NCBI GenBank assembly: GCA_020072565.1
Contig: JAIQGI010000003.1
Location: 208,987-272,986 of the forward strand
DNA from: Terriglobia bacterium
GTDB taxonomy: Bacteria > Acidobacteriota > UBA6911
Direction: 5' to 3'
Length of the DNA: 64,000 bases
A model generated the notes under the pieces. The model saw nothing but the letters and a program-made list of their open reading frames with translations, searched no databases and was not told the origin of the DNA. Numbering within the stretch: the stretch's first letter is position 1; each line of letters begins with the position of its first letter. The translations under genes and the position numbers were made by a program. Positions 17,625 to 26,077 of the stretch are shown here, piece by piece.

Positions 17625-17670
17625 GACGCCAGGATCCCAGGAACCTCATTTTCTGGCGTCCTGGGGTTTT
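17625..17670 (+). terminator. Inverted repeat after nuoF (terminator or dispersed repeat)
   Basis: gacgccag (17625-17632) pairs with ctggcgtc (17653-17660) across a 20-base loop and is followed by ctggggtttt. The ccaagacgcc/ctggcgtcctgg wording resembles a dispersed repeat, echoed near 50263-50335. It may serve as the nuoF terminator. Confidence 0.45.
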
Positions 17671-17770
17671 GGTGTCCTGACGGCCGTCTTCGCGTTTCAT
17701 TCCAAAGCCTCATTTCATTTGGTTAACCCGATCGATGTTGCTAGATTAGGAGTCACGCGGGCAATGCACC

Positions 17771-18802
17771 ATGGGCAGACCGGGATTCTTGATCGACGAT
17801 CGATTTCGACTCCACGATCCGGGAGGCGGCCATCCGGAGTCCTCGAAGCGGCTGCTTCACATTCAGCAGGCGCTCGACGCATTTGGCATTGCCGGGCGCT
17901 GGCGGCGGATCGAAGCGCGCGCGGCACCGGCTGAACAGCTGGAACTGATTCACTGCCCGGGTCACATCGAGCGCGTCAAGCGCGCCTCGGAGCAGGCTCC
18001 GAGCTATCTGGATCCGGATACCCCGGTCTCCATTGAAAGTTACGCCACCGCGCTTCTGGCTGCCGGAAGCATCCTGGCATGCGTCGATGCCATCTGTGAT
18101 GGGTATATCGATCGCGCATTCGCTTTCGTCCGGCCCCCGGGGCACCATGCAGAGCCCGACAGGGCCATGGGATTCTGCCTGTTCAACAACGTCGCTCTGG
18201 GCGCCGCCTATCTCCGGTCGGAGCACAAGCTCGAGCGGGTCGCCGTCGTCGATATCGACGTCCATCACGGCAATGGCACGCAGGCATGCTTCTACGATGA
18301 TCCGAACGTGCTCTACGTCTCCACTCACCAGTATCCCTACTTTCCAGGCACCGGCAGTTTCGGCGAACTCGGAGTCGGGGATGGCTGGGGCTACACGCTC
18401 AATTTCCCTCTGCCCGCCGGAACAGCAGACTCCGCATTCGTGCCTATTTATGCGCGGATTGTCTCTGCCGTTCTCGACCAATACCAACCCCAGTTCATCC
18501 TGGTCTCGGCGGGATTCGACGCCCTGCTGGGTGATCCGCTGGGCGGCCTTGCCGTATCCGCCGCCGGCTATGCCTCTGTGGCCGCTTCCTTGCTCAAGGC
18601 GGCAGACAGGTGCTGTAGAGGCAGGATCTGCTTCGTTCTTGAGGGTGGTTACAGCCCGGCGGGGCTCCGGGAGTGCACAAAGGCGGTGCTGACCGAAATG
18701 GAATCCGATGACCCAAAGGAGCTGGCCCTCTCCGGCGATTCCCTCTTTGAAGCAATATCGCAAGAGGTCGGGGAGTGGATCGGCGAACGATGGAAATGGT
18801 AA
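17771..18802 (+). CDS. Histone deacetylase/acetoin-utilisation (AcuC) family hydrolase
   Basis: A zinc-dependent deacetylase-fold enzyme of 343 residues. Family hallmarks are in order: GGGHPESSKR near the start, RPPGHHAEPDRAMGFCLFNN (active-site histidine pair), DIDVHHGNGT (zinc Asp and His), HQYPYFPGTG, SAGFDALLGDPLGG (second zinc Asp) and LEGGY (catalytic-loop tyrosine). Bacterial members act on acetylpolyamines, acetylated proteins or unknown amides; the substrate cannot be read from sequence. The stop is 29 bases before the preferred start of the MEMO-family gene, so the two may be co-transcribed. Confidence 0.92.
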   Translation: MGRPGFLIDDRFRLHDPGGGHPESSKRLLHIQQALDAFGIAGRWRRIEARAAPAEQLELIHCPGHIERVKRASEQAPSYLDPDTPVSIESYATALLAAGSILACVDAICDGYIDRAFAFVRPPGHHAEPDRAMGFCLFNNVALGAAYLRSEHKLERVAVVDIDVHHGNGTQACFYDDPNVLYVSTHQYPYFPGTGSFGELGVGDGWGYTLNFPLPAGTADSAFVPIYARIVSAVLDQYQPQFILVSAGFDALLGDPLGGLAVSAAGYASVAASLLKAADRCCRGRICFVLEGGYSPAGLRECTKAVLTEMESDDPKELALSGDSLFEAISQEVGEWIGERWKW

Positions 18803-18831
18803 CCAAAACTGCTCTTGGTGGAGGATTGGTT

Positions 18832-19635
18832 ATGATCAGAGAGCCGGCCGTTGCGGGTCAGTTCTACCCCGCAAATCCGCAGAGGCTGCAGGAGAATATT
18901 CGCTCCTTCCTCAGCCGAAGCGAAGCCTTGCTCGACGTTAAGGGGATTGTCGCGCCACACGCAGGCTACGTATATTCCGGGGGGGTGGCCGGCGCCGTTT
19001 ATGCAGCCGTCCGGCTGCCCAGGCGTTTCATTATTCTCGGGCCCAACCATACGGGGAAGGGAGTGGCGCTCTCACTATACCCTTCGGGCCAGTGGCGCAC
19101 TCCGCTTGGACTCGTCGGCATCGACGAGGAACTGAACCGCAGTCTCGTGCGGGAGTGCAGCCTCCTGGTCGAGGACACAGCCGCGCACGTGCGTGAGCAT
19201 TCCATCGAGGTTCAGATCCCCTTCCTTCAGTCTCTGGCCGATGCGCCCCGTTTCTCGGCGATTTGCGTCGGGACGTCGGATTACGCTTCTCTCGAGACTC
19301 TGGGTCACGCCCTTGCCCGTGTCGTCCAGTCGACGTCCGAGCCCGTACTCCTGGTCGCAAGCTCGGATATGAGCCATTATGAACCTGCCGACGTCGCCGC
19401 CCGGAAGGATCGATTCGCCATTGATAGGGTCGTGGGTGTGGATCCGCATGGTCTTTATCAGACCATCTTCGAAAAGGATATCAGCATGTGCGGTTTCGCG
19501 CCGGCGGTTGCCGTGCTGACTGCATGCCGTGATCTGGGCGCGACCAGCGGCCAGCTGATCCGCTACGCGACCTCGGGCGACGTCAGCGGCGACTACGAGC
19601 ACGTGGTAGCATACGCCGGCATGGCTGTCTTCTGA
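18832..19635 (+). CDS. MEMO1/AmmeMemoRadiSam-system protein B family
   Basis: A 267-residue protein of the MEMO family, related in fold to class III non-haem iron dioxygenases. Recognisable blocks are REPAVAGQFYPANPQ at the start, VAPHAGYVYSGGVAGAVY, ILGPNHTGKG, HSIEVQIPFLQ, SSDMSHYEPADVA and the C-terminal TSGDVSGDYEHVVAYAGM. Histidines in APHAGY, GPNHTG and EHSIEVQ match the metal-site positions. I chose the ATG at 18832, preceded by ggtggagga, over the ATG at 18775, which would overlap the previous gene. The usual AMMECR1 and radical SAM partners are not adjacent; the radical SAM gene at 61025 belongs to a different subgroup. Confidence 0.9.
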   Translation: MIREPAVAGQFYPANPQRLQENIRSFLSRSEALLDVKGIVAPHAGYVYSGGVAGAVYAAVRLPRRFIILGPNHTGKGVALSLYPSGQWRTPLGLVGIDEELNRSLVRECSLLVEDTAAHVREHSIEVQIPFLQSLADAPRFSAICVGTSDYASLETLGHALARVVQSTSEPVLLVASSDMSHYEPADVAARKDRFAIDRVVGVDPHGLYQTIFEKDISMCGFAPAVAVLTACRDLGATSGQLIRYATSGDVSGDYEHVVAYAGMAVF

Positions 19636-19638
19636 ACC

Positions 19639-20151
19639 TCAATTCCCGCGTCGGCTTCTCCCGGCCCGGCGCGAGGTCTCCCGGCCCGCCCTGTGGCTGT
19701 GGCAGATGGCTACTGCCAGTGCATCCGCGGCATCATCAGGGGTCGGAGTCTCCGGCAGGTCCAGCAGATGCCGAACCATCATCTGAACCTGGCTTTTCTC
19801 AGCGCGCCCGTAGCCGACGATTGCGCTCTTGATCTCGAGGGGCGAATACTCAAATACGGGGAGTCCTTGTTGGGCCGCAACCAGGAGGGCTACGCCTCTG
19901 GCATGGCCTAATTTGAGCGCCGACTGAACATTCGCCGAATAAAAGACCCCCTCGATCGCGACTGCATGGATTTCTTCGTGAGACAGGATCTCCGTCAGCC
20001 GGGTGTAGATTTGCAGCAGGCGCTCGTGAAAAGCGCGGCGCGGCGATGTTCGAATCGCGCCGAAAAGTATGGAGGAGTGCCGGGAGCCGTCCGACTCGAT
20101 GAGGCCGTAACCCGTCGTCTCGCTTCCAGGGTCAATCCCCAGTATTCGCAT
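19639..20151 (-). CDS. ruvC: Holliday junction resolvase RuvC
   Basis: RuvC cuts Holliday junctions made and moved by RuvAB during recombination repair. The 170-residue product has the four acidic active-site positions in context: ILGIDPGSETTGYG, AIEGVFYSANVQSALKLG, EIKSAIVGYGRAEKSQV and TPDDAADALAVAICH. The frame opens at a TTG (20157), but the ATG at 20151 gives the normal family start. It lies 12 bases downstream of yebC, the common yebC-ruvC arrangement. ruvA and ruvB are not in the window. Confidence 0.95.
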   Translation of the reverse strand: MRILGIDPGSETTGYGLIESDGSRHSSILFGAIRTSPRRAFHERLLQIYTRLTEILSHEEIHAVAIEGVFYSANVQSALKLGHARGVALLVAAQQGLPVFEYSPLEIKSAIVGYGRAEKSQVQMMVRHLLDLPETPTPDDAADALAVAICHSHRAGRETSRRAGRSRRGN

Positions 20152-20163
20152 CAGCAAGCGGTC

Positions 20164-20910
20164 TCAGGAAGCTTCTTGAATGGCTGCCTCATCGATGTCG
20201 AAATTCGACCATACGTTCTGGATATCTTCCTGGTCTTCGAGGGCTTCCATGAGCTTTAGCATGGTTTGAGCTTCCTTGCCCTCGAGTTTTACATAATTCT
20301 GAGGCACCATGGAAACTTCTGCGGCAGCCATCGGGATGGTGGCCGATTCGAGTGCCGCTTTCAGGGGTTCGAAGCTCTCCGGAGCAGCAAAAATCTCGTA
20401 GTTGTCCCCGTCTTCGCGCATGTCGTCGCCGCCATTGCCGAGGACGATGTCGAGAAGCTTCTCTTCGCTGGCCGCCGCCTTCTCGATGACAAAGTAACCT
20501 CTTCGCTCAAACATCCATGCCACACAACCCGACTCGCCGAGGTTCCCGCCGTTCTTGGAGAGAATGTGCCGCAGCTCGGCGACCGTGCGGTTGCGGTTGT
20601 CGGTGAGGACGCGCATAAAAACAGCTGCCCCTCCCGGCCCGTAGCCTTCGTAGTTCACTTCTTCATAGGATACGCCGGGGAGTTCGCCGGTCCCGCGCAT
20701 GATCGCGCGCTTGATATTCTCAGCCGGCATATTCGCCGCCTTCGCAGTATTGACCACCAGGCGCAGCCGGGGATTCGAATCAATATCGCCTCCGCCCGAG
20801 CGCGCCGCGACCGTCATTTCCTTGATCAAGCGTGTAAATATGCGCCCGCGTTTCGAATCAGCTGCAGCTTTTTTATGCTTGATAGAATGCCATTTTGAAT
20901 GACCGGACAT
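20164..20910 (-). CDS. yebC: YebC/PmpR family regulator (TACO1-like)
   Basis: A 248-residue member of the YebC family. These proteins have been described both as DNA-binding regulators and as aids to translation of proline-rich stretches. The signature start MSGHSKWHSIKHKKAAADSK is complete, followed by NPRLRLVVNTAKAANMPAEN, YEGYGPGGAAVFMRVLTDN and the C-terminal SMVPQNYVKLEGKEAQTM. The frame is open about 100 codons further up, but the ATG at 20910 with aaggag in front is the clear start. Same strand as ruvC and 12 bases ahead of it. Confidence 0.96.
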   Translation of the reverse strand: MSGHSKWHSIKHKKAAADSKRGRIFTRLIKEMTVAARSGGGDIDSNPRLRLVVNTAKAANMPAENIKRAIMRGTGELPGVSYEEVNYEGYGPGGAAVFMRVLTDNRNRTVAELRHILSKNGGNLGESGCVAWMFERRGYFVIEKAAASEEKLLDIVLGNGGDDMREDGDNYEIFAAPESFEPLKAALESATIPMAAAEVSMVPQNYVKLEGKEAQTMLKLMEALEDQEDIQNVWSNFDIDEAAIQEAS

Positions 20911-21003
20911 AAAGACGCTCCTTTTCCCACAGGATATTTTTATATTAGCATAGGTGCTGGCACTTTGTACCCATCGGCTGCAGGCTCGGCGAGTCGGACA
21001 CAG

Positions 21004-21031
21004 GGGGAAAAAGCCGGCACAGAATGCCACG
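21004..21031 (+). repeat. 28-base intergenic repeat, GGGGAAAAAGCCGGC family, copy 2
   Basis: Matches 7871-7898 at 25 of 28 positions. It lies in the 274-base divergent gap between yebC and pyrE, which also contains tcgtgtcattcgcggctg at 21111-21128 (second copy at 37878). Confidence 0.65.
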
Positions 21032-21184
21032 AAGAAAACGAATGCGAGGCAATATTGCCGGCGGGCACGAATGCGGCGGAAAAATGCAGAGCAGGCGCGA
21101 TTCAAGTTCGTCGTGTCATTCGCGGCTGCTTTTTGCGGCAATGTCTGAATCGCAGGCAGGCCCATCCAGAATCTTGGAGCGATC

Positions 21185-21757
21185 ATGACGCAAGAGGAGA
21201 TTCTCGCGCTTTTCAAGACCTCCGGTGCCCTTCTTGAGGGGCATTTTCGCCTTTCTTCGGGCCTGCACAGCAGCCGTTACCTGCAGTGCGCCCTGGTTTT
21301 GCAGCATCCCGGCCACGCCACTGCCCTGGGCGCCGCGCTCGCGGCCCGCATGCGTGAGCGCGCGGAGCAGCCCCGCCTGGTGATCGCTCCAGCCCTCGGC
21401 GGCATTCTGGTCGCCCACGAAGTGGCGCGCGCGCTCGGAGTTCGCGCTCTGTTCGCAGAACGCCAGGAGGGCGTGCTCACGCTGCGCCGCGGCTTCCAAA
21501 TTGAGCCGGGTGAGACATGCTATGTCGTCGAGGATGTGGTCACGACCGGTGGTTCCACCCGGGAAACCATGGATGTCGCGAGGCAAGCTGGGGGAGTGGT
21601 CACTGCCGCCGGCGCCATCATAGACCGAAGCGGCGGCAGAACGGATCTGGGTGTGCCGAGCCTGGCCCTGGCGGTGCTGGATTTCCCCAATTACCCGCCG
21701 GACGATTGTCCCATGTGTCGGTCTGGCAGCAGGGTGGTTAAGCCGGGGAGCCGATGA
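21185..21757 (+). CDS. pyrE: Orotate phosphoribosyltransferase
   Basis: Joins orotate to PRPP to make orotidine 5'-phosphate in pyrimidine synthesis. The 190-residue product has the family's substrate region (GHFRLSSGLHSSRYLQC), a core strand (LVIAPALGGILVAHEVARAL) and the PRPP-binding loop CYVVEDVVTTGGSTRE. The ending (CPMCRSGSRVVKPGSR) matches the variant of PyrE found in many thermophilic and acidobacterial genomes. A GGAG lies six bases before the ATG. Its stop overlaps the truA start in an ATGA, so the two are translationally coupled. Confidence 0.95.
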   Translation: MTQEEILALFKTSGALLEGHFRLSSGLHSSRYLQCALVLQHPGHATALGAALAARMRERAEQPRLVIAPALGGILVAHEVARALGVRALFAERQEGVLTLRRGFQIEPGETCYVVEDVVTTGGSTRETMDVARQAGGVVTAAGAIIDRSGGRTDLGVPSLALAVLDFPNYPPDDCPMCRSGSRVVKPGSR

Positions 21758-22497
21758 AATCCCGCCGCAATATCAAGCTCGTTCTTGGATTTGACGGCAC
21801 GGCCTATCATGGCTGGCAAATCCAGGAGCGACAAAAAACCGTCCAGGGGGAGCTCCGCAAGGCGCTCCAGGAAATCACCGGAGAGCAGTCAAATCCCATT
21901 GGAAGCGGCCGCACCGACGCCGGTACGCACGCACGCCGCTTTGTGGCCAGCTTCACCACCGGCGCCCGCATTCCCGTCGCGAGCCTGTCCCGGGCCTTGA
22001 ACAGTGTCTTGCCGCCTGACATCCGGATCCTATCGGCCCGTGAGGTACCTGAGGATTTCCATGCCCGGGGAAGCGCGCTCTCAAAAATCTATCGCTACCA
22101 GATCTACCGGGGTTCAGTCCTGCCGCCTCATCTGGCACGGGAGCATTTTCATTACCCATACCCCATTGACCTTACGATCATGCAGCGGGCGGCGGCGTTG
22201 TTTGTGGGCGCGCACGATTTCGCCAGCTTCGCCGCCAAGGGGGGTGGCCGGAAACATACCGTGCGCCATATTTACAGTTGCCGGCTCAAAGGCGCCGGCT
22301 ACCGCCTGCTTTTCACGGTCGAGGGGAACGGTTTCCTGCACCACATGGTCCGCAACATGGTGGGCACGCTCCTCGAACTGGGACGTGGGCTGATGACATT
22401 GCCCGAATTCGAGGATCTGTTCGAGTGCCACGATCGCAGCCGGGCCGGTTTCACGGTCCCGGCCCACGGCCTCATCCTGCTCAAAGTCCGGTATTGA
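21754..22497 (+). CDS. truA: tRNA pseudouridine synthase A (positions 38-40)
   Basis: TruA converts uridines 38-40 in the anticodon arm to pseudouridine. The 247-residue product has the catalytic-aspartate block GSGRTDAGTHARRFVASF, the RNA-binding starts LVLGFDGTAYHGWQ and ALNSVLPPDIRIL, and the C-terminal FLHHMVRNMVGTLLELG. Length and domain order are typical. It starts inside the last codons of pyrE (ATGA overlap), so expression is probably coupled to pyrE. Confidence 0.96.
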   Translation: MKSRRNIKLVLGFDGTAYHGWQIQERQKTVQGELRKALQEITGEQSNPIGSGRTDAGTHARRFVASFTTGARIPVASLSRALNSVLPPDIRILSAREVPEDFHARGSALSKIYRYQIYRGSVLPPHLAREHFHYPYPIDLTIMQRAAALFVGAHDFASFAAKGGGRKHTVRHIYSCRLKGAGYRLLFTVEGNGFLHHMVRNMVGTLLELGRGLMTLPEFEDLFECHDRSRAGFTVPAHGLILLKVRY

Positions 22498-22634
22498 GGG
22501 CGCCGGCCGCTATCTCCAAGGCAACCCTGAACTGCGGAGAATCCCCGAAGGTTCCTTGGCCGCATTTCATGTATTTCGGGGTCCCATTTTGGTGCTACCA
22601 TGGTACATCTAATCATAGAGCGAGGTTTCCTTGT

Positions 22635-23408
22635 ATGACTGGTAAGGGTGTTCTTGCCCAACCAGGAACTGTCGAAGCGAGCCTGCTCCGGAGCATTGAC
22701 AGAGACCGGCTGCCGCGTCACGTTGCCGTCATCATGGATGGTAACGGCCGGTGGGCACGACAACGCAGACTGCCAAGGGTCGCCGGACATCGTGCCGGTA
22801 TCGATTCGGTTCGGGAGATCGTCGAGGTTTCTGCGCGCCTGGGCCTTGAAGTCCTGACGCTGTATGCGTTCTCCGTGGAGAACTGGAAGAGGCCGCAAAC
22901 CGAAGTGCGCATCCTCATGCGGCTGCTCAAGGAGTATGTCAAGCGCGAGCTGACCAGGCTGGTCGACGGGAACATTCGCTTTCTCGCCATCGGTCGCGTG
23001 GAGGAACTCGCACCTTCGGTCCGGCATGAGCTGGAACGGGCCATGGAAAAGACGAGCTCCAATACCGGAATGATCCTCAATGTGGCGCTCAATTATGGGG
23101 GACGCGCCGAACTCGTGGACACCTTTAACAGGCTGCTGGATCAGCAGAATGGACGCCGGATCCAGATTACGGAAGAGCTGATTTCTCAATCCCTTTATAC
23201 GGGGGGCATTCCGGACCCGGACCTGCTCATCCGCACCAGCGGCGAACTGCGGGTCAGCAACTTCCTTCTGTGGCAGATCGCCTATGCCGAAATCTATGTC
23301 ACGCCGACCTACTGGCCCGATTTCCGCCGGCGACACCTGTTCGAAGCCATCCTGGACTTTCAAAAAAGAGATCGCCGCTATGGGGGCATCCCGGATGTCT
23401 CCAGATGA
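22635..23408 (+). CDS. uppS: Isoprenyl (undecaprenyl) diphosphate synthase
   Basis: A cis-prenyltransferase that extends farnesyl diphosphate to the C55 carrier lipid for peptidoglycan and surface glycans. The 257-residue product has VAVIMDGNGRWA with the catalytic Asp, GHRAGIDSVREIVEV, LTLYAFSVENWKRP, LNYGGRAELVD and the C-terminal DPDLLIRTSGELRVSNFLL. The frame is open upstream into truA, but the ATG at 22635 gives the expected length. Its stop overlaps the beginning of cdsA, the classic uppS-cdsA pair. Confidence 0.96.
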   Translation: MTGKGVLAQPGTVEASLLRSIDRDRLPRHVAVIMDGNGRWARQRRLPRVAGHRAGIDSVREIVEVSARLGLEVLTLYAFSVENWKRPQTEVRILMRLLKEYVKRELTRLVDGNIRFLAIGRVEELAPSVRHELERAMEKTSSNTGMILNVALNYGGRAELVDTFNRLLDQQNGRRIQITEELISQSLYTGGIPDPDLLIRTSGELRVSNFLLWQIAYAEIYVTPTYWPDFRRRHLFEAILDFQKRDRRYGGIPDVSR

Positions 23409-24213
23409 TATGCTCAAACGAGTCCTATCTGCCCTGCTGCTGATACCGGTCACACTGGCTGTTGTTCTCCTCTCTCCGCCGGCTTATTACCTCGCGGCAC
23501 TGGGGATCGTCGGATCCTTGTGCCTCAATGAGTATTTTCAGATCATGCAGAGCATGGGGATACGCGGGCAGCCGTGGCTCGGTTACGCCGGCTTCTGGAT
23601 TCTTCTCATCGGCTTTCAGTCGGGGCGGTTTCCGACCACCGTTCTGGGTGCGGGATTGTTTGTGGCCGCGTTCCTGGCGGCAATGTGGCGCCGGGATGCG
23701 ATGCGGGACCGTGTGCTGGGGCTGATGGTCAACCTGCTGGGCGTCTGCTACCTGGCGCTCTGCCTCTACGCCGCCTTTGCCGTGCGTTATGCATTTGGCG
23801 CCAAGTTCGGTTTGGAGTGGACCCTGATTTTGCTGGCCGTCATCTGGGCGGGAGACACCGCCGCCTTTATTGCCGGCAAGAGCTTCGGCCGCACACCTTT
23901 TGCACCCCGGCTAAGCCCTAAAAAGACCAATGAGGGGGCACTGGGCGGCCTGCTGGCCGGGCTGTTGGTGGCTGTCCTTCTCCGTCATTACTTCTTTGCC
24001 GATCTTCCCTTGAGGCACGTCATCGCGACTTCGCTGCTCGTTGGCATATTCGGCCAGCTCGGTGACCTGGCGGAATCGATGCTCAAACGCGCAGCGGAGG
24101 TCAAAGAAAGCTCGAACCTGATCCCGGGGCACGGGGGCCTGCTCGACCGCATTGACAGCCTTCTGTTTGCTTTCCCTGCCATGTATTTCTATCTCCAGCT
24201 CATGTACTCGTGA
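23395..24213 (+). CDS. cdsA: Phosphatidate cytidylyltransferase
   Basis: An integral membrane enzyme that makes CDP-diacylglycerol from phosphatidate and CTP, the branch point of phospholipid synthesis. The 272-residue product contains seven or more hydrophobic stretches (VLSALLLIPVTLAVVLL and others). The family signature lies near the C-terminus: LKRAAEVKESSNLIPGHGGLLDRIDS. Starts at 23395 or 23410 are possible; the first overlaps the end of uppS by 14 bases, the second follows the uppS stop by one base. Its 3' end overlaps the convergent treZ by 14 bases. In most genomes dxr would follow next, but here the trehalose block intervenes. Confidence 0.95.
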   Translation: MSPDDMLKRVLSALLLIPVTLAVVLLSPPAYYLAALGIVGSLCLNEYFQIMQSMGIRGQPWLGYAGFWILLIGFQSGRFPTTVLGAGLFVAAFLAAMWRRDAMRDRVLGLMVNLLGVCYLALCLYAAFAVRYAFGAKFGLEWTLILLAVIWAGDTAAFIAGKSFGRTPFAPRLSPKKTNEGALGGLLAGLLVAVLLRHYFFADLPLRHVIATSLLVGIFGQLGDLAESMLKRAAEVKESSNLIPGHGGLLDRIDSLLFAFPAMYFYLQLMYS

Positions 24214-26077
24214 ACAGAATAGCTCCATATCCCGCAGTAACGACATGCAGGGGCGCTTCAGCTCTTTTTCTTAGAAGCGCGGGCGGTTCTGATTCGCCCA
24301 AACGGCCCCCGTATTGAGAAGCGCCGCTCCACAGCGCCAGCCGCCAATCACAGTCATCATAGAGGATCGGGATGCTCTGACTGCCAGAGGAGAAATTGCA
24401 GACCAGCAGGGCCCGAGAGGCGGATGAGTCCCTCCGCTCAATGACCAGCCATTTCGCCTGCGTGGATAAATCGACGCTGGTAAGATCCTTACGGCAATTG
24501 GACAGACAGTTGTGCTGCTTTCTCAAGGCCACCAAATCCTGATAAAATCGAAGAATTCCGGCGTGTGGCGATCGCTCCATCAACGGCCAGCAGAGTCTGG
24601 ACCTCTCGAATGTTGCAGGCGCCTGCGGCTCTGGAAATTCGCGGTCGGAGTAAAATGCGGCGTATTCTCTCCTGCGCCCTTCGCGAACCGCCTGCGCCAA
24701 TTTTGGGTCATCGAAGCTCGTGAAAAAGAAAAACGGCGCAGTCTCTCCATACTCCTGCCCCATGAAGATCATAGGAATACAGGGGGAACACAAAACGACT
24801 GCCCCTGCCAGTTTCTGCTGCTCCGGCGAGACGCGGATCGACAATCTGGCCCCGAGGCATGCATTTGCAACCTGGTCGTGGTTCTGAACATATACCACGA
24901 ATTGACTGCCTGGCCGCTCCTTCGACGAGCTGCCATGGCATCGCCGGCGATAAGCGGAGTACTTGCCGTCATACACGAAACCATCACAAATGGACTTCCT
25001 GAGATCCTCGAGCGTGCCAAAGTCCGCCAGGTATCCGCGCTTGTCTCCTGTCACAACCGCGTGCAGAGAGTGATGGAAATCATCGTGCCATTGGGCGTCG
25101 ATCCCAAAGCCACATCGGGATCGGGGCTCGATGATGCGGACATCGTTGAGGTCGCTTTCGGCGATGATCCAGGCTGAGCGTCCCAATCGCTCCGCCTGTC
25201 CATGAAAAGATTCAGCCAGTTCCGCCAGGAAATGCCGGGATCCGCCATCGAAAATCTCGTGAACGGCGTCAAGACGCAAGGCATCGACATGATACTCGGT
25301 CAACCAGTACAGGGCGTTATCGACGAAGAAGCGGCGTATGCCGTCACTGTCGGCGCCATCGAAATTGACCGCGTCACCCCAGGGCGCGTGATATCTGGCG
25401 GTGAAGATGGGAGCGAAATCTCCCAGGTAATTTCCCTCCGGACCGAAATGATTGTAAACGACGTCCAACACAACGGCGAGACCCGCGCGGTGGCAGGCAT
25501 CCACAAGTCTTTGAAGCCCAGCCGGACCTCCATACGCTGAATGGGGGGCATACAGGCAAGCGCCGTCATAGCCCCAGTTGCGCGCGCCCGGGAACTCCGC
25601 CACCGGCATCAGTTCCACCGCGGTAATCCCCAGTTGCCGCAGATAATGGAGTCTGGGAATAATTGCCTCAAAAGTTCCCTCTGGTGTGAAGGTCCCCACG
25701 TGCAGTTCGTAGATCACCAGTTGTCTGAAAGCGATCCCCTTCCAGTCCTGGTCGGACCAGACAAACGAATGGGGATCGACCACCCGCGAAGGGCCGTGGA
25801 CTCCCGCAGGTTGCCAGCGGGAAACCGGATCGGGGCGTTCCCTGCCGTCCCCCAGTATAAAACTGTAATCGGTACTCGCGGCAAGATCCGGCACTGTTGC
25901 GGTGAACTCTCCTGCGGCTTCCGGACTCATCGGGATTGTGCGGGTCGCGCTCTGCAGGATCTGCAAGGCGATGGTCTGCAGCCGTGGCGCCCAGACACGA
26001 AACTGCACGCCGCCGCCCGGCAAAACCCGAGCGCCAAATCGAAGTTCCCATGGATCCCTTAGCGGTCCCTCAGGCAT
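24200..26077 (-). CDS. treZ: Malto-oligosyltrehalose trehalohydrolase
   Basis: Releases trehalose from the end of maltooligosyltrehalose, the second step of the TreY/TreZ route. The 625-residue product begins with a CBM48-like domain ([19 protein letters not shown]), followed by a GH13 barrel with [37 protein letters not shown], the nucleophile Asp in [10 protein letters not shown], the acid Glu in [10 protein letters not shown] and the third Asp in [13 protein letters not shown]-terminal beta domain closes it. The start overlaps the treY stop by eight bases, so the two are made together. The 3' end runs 14 bases into cdsA on the other strand. Confidence 0.95.
   Translation of the reverse strand: MPEGPLRDPWELRFGARVLPGGGVQFRVWAPRLQTIALQILQSATRTIPMSPEAAGEFTATVPDLAASTDYSFILGDGRERPDPVSRWQPAGVHGPSRVVDPHSFVWSDQDWKGIAFRQLVIYELHVGTFTPEGTFEAIIPRLHYLRQLGITAVELMPVAEFPGARNWGYDGACLYAPHSAYGGPAGLQRLVDACHRAGLAVVLDVVYNHFGPEGNYLGDFAPIFTARYHAPWGDAVNFDGADSDGIRRFFVDNALYWLTEYHVDALRLDAVHEIFDGGSRHFLAELAESFHGQAERLGRSAWIIAESDLNDVRIIEPRSRCGFGIDAQWHDDFHHSLHAVVTGDKRGYLADFGTLEDLRKSICDGFVYDGKYSAYRRRCHGSSSKERPGSQFVVYVQNHDQVANACLGARLSIRVSPEQQKLAGAVVLCSPCIPMIFMGQEYGETAPFFFFTSFDDPKLAQAVREGRRREYAAFYSDREFPEPQAPATFERSRLCWPLMERSPHAGILRFYQDLVALRKQHNCLSNCRKDLTSVDLSTQAKWLVIERRDSSASRALLVCNFSSGSQSIPILYDDCDWRLALWSGASQYGGRLGESEPPALLRKRAEAPLHVVTAGYGAILFTST

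Noticed and set aside
18775..18831. Earlier start for the MEMO-family gene
   Set aside because: It would overlap the upstream gene; the ATG at 18832 has a strong ribosome-binding site and the family N-terminus.
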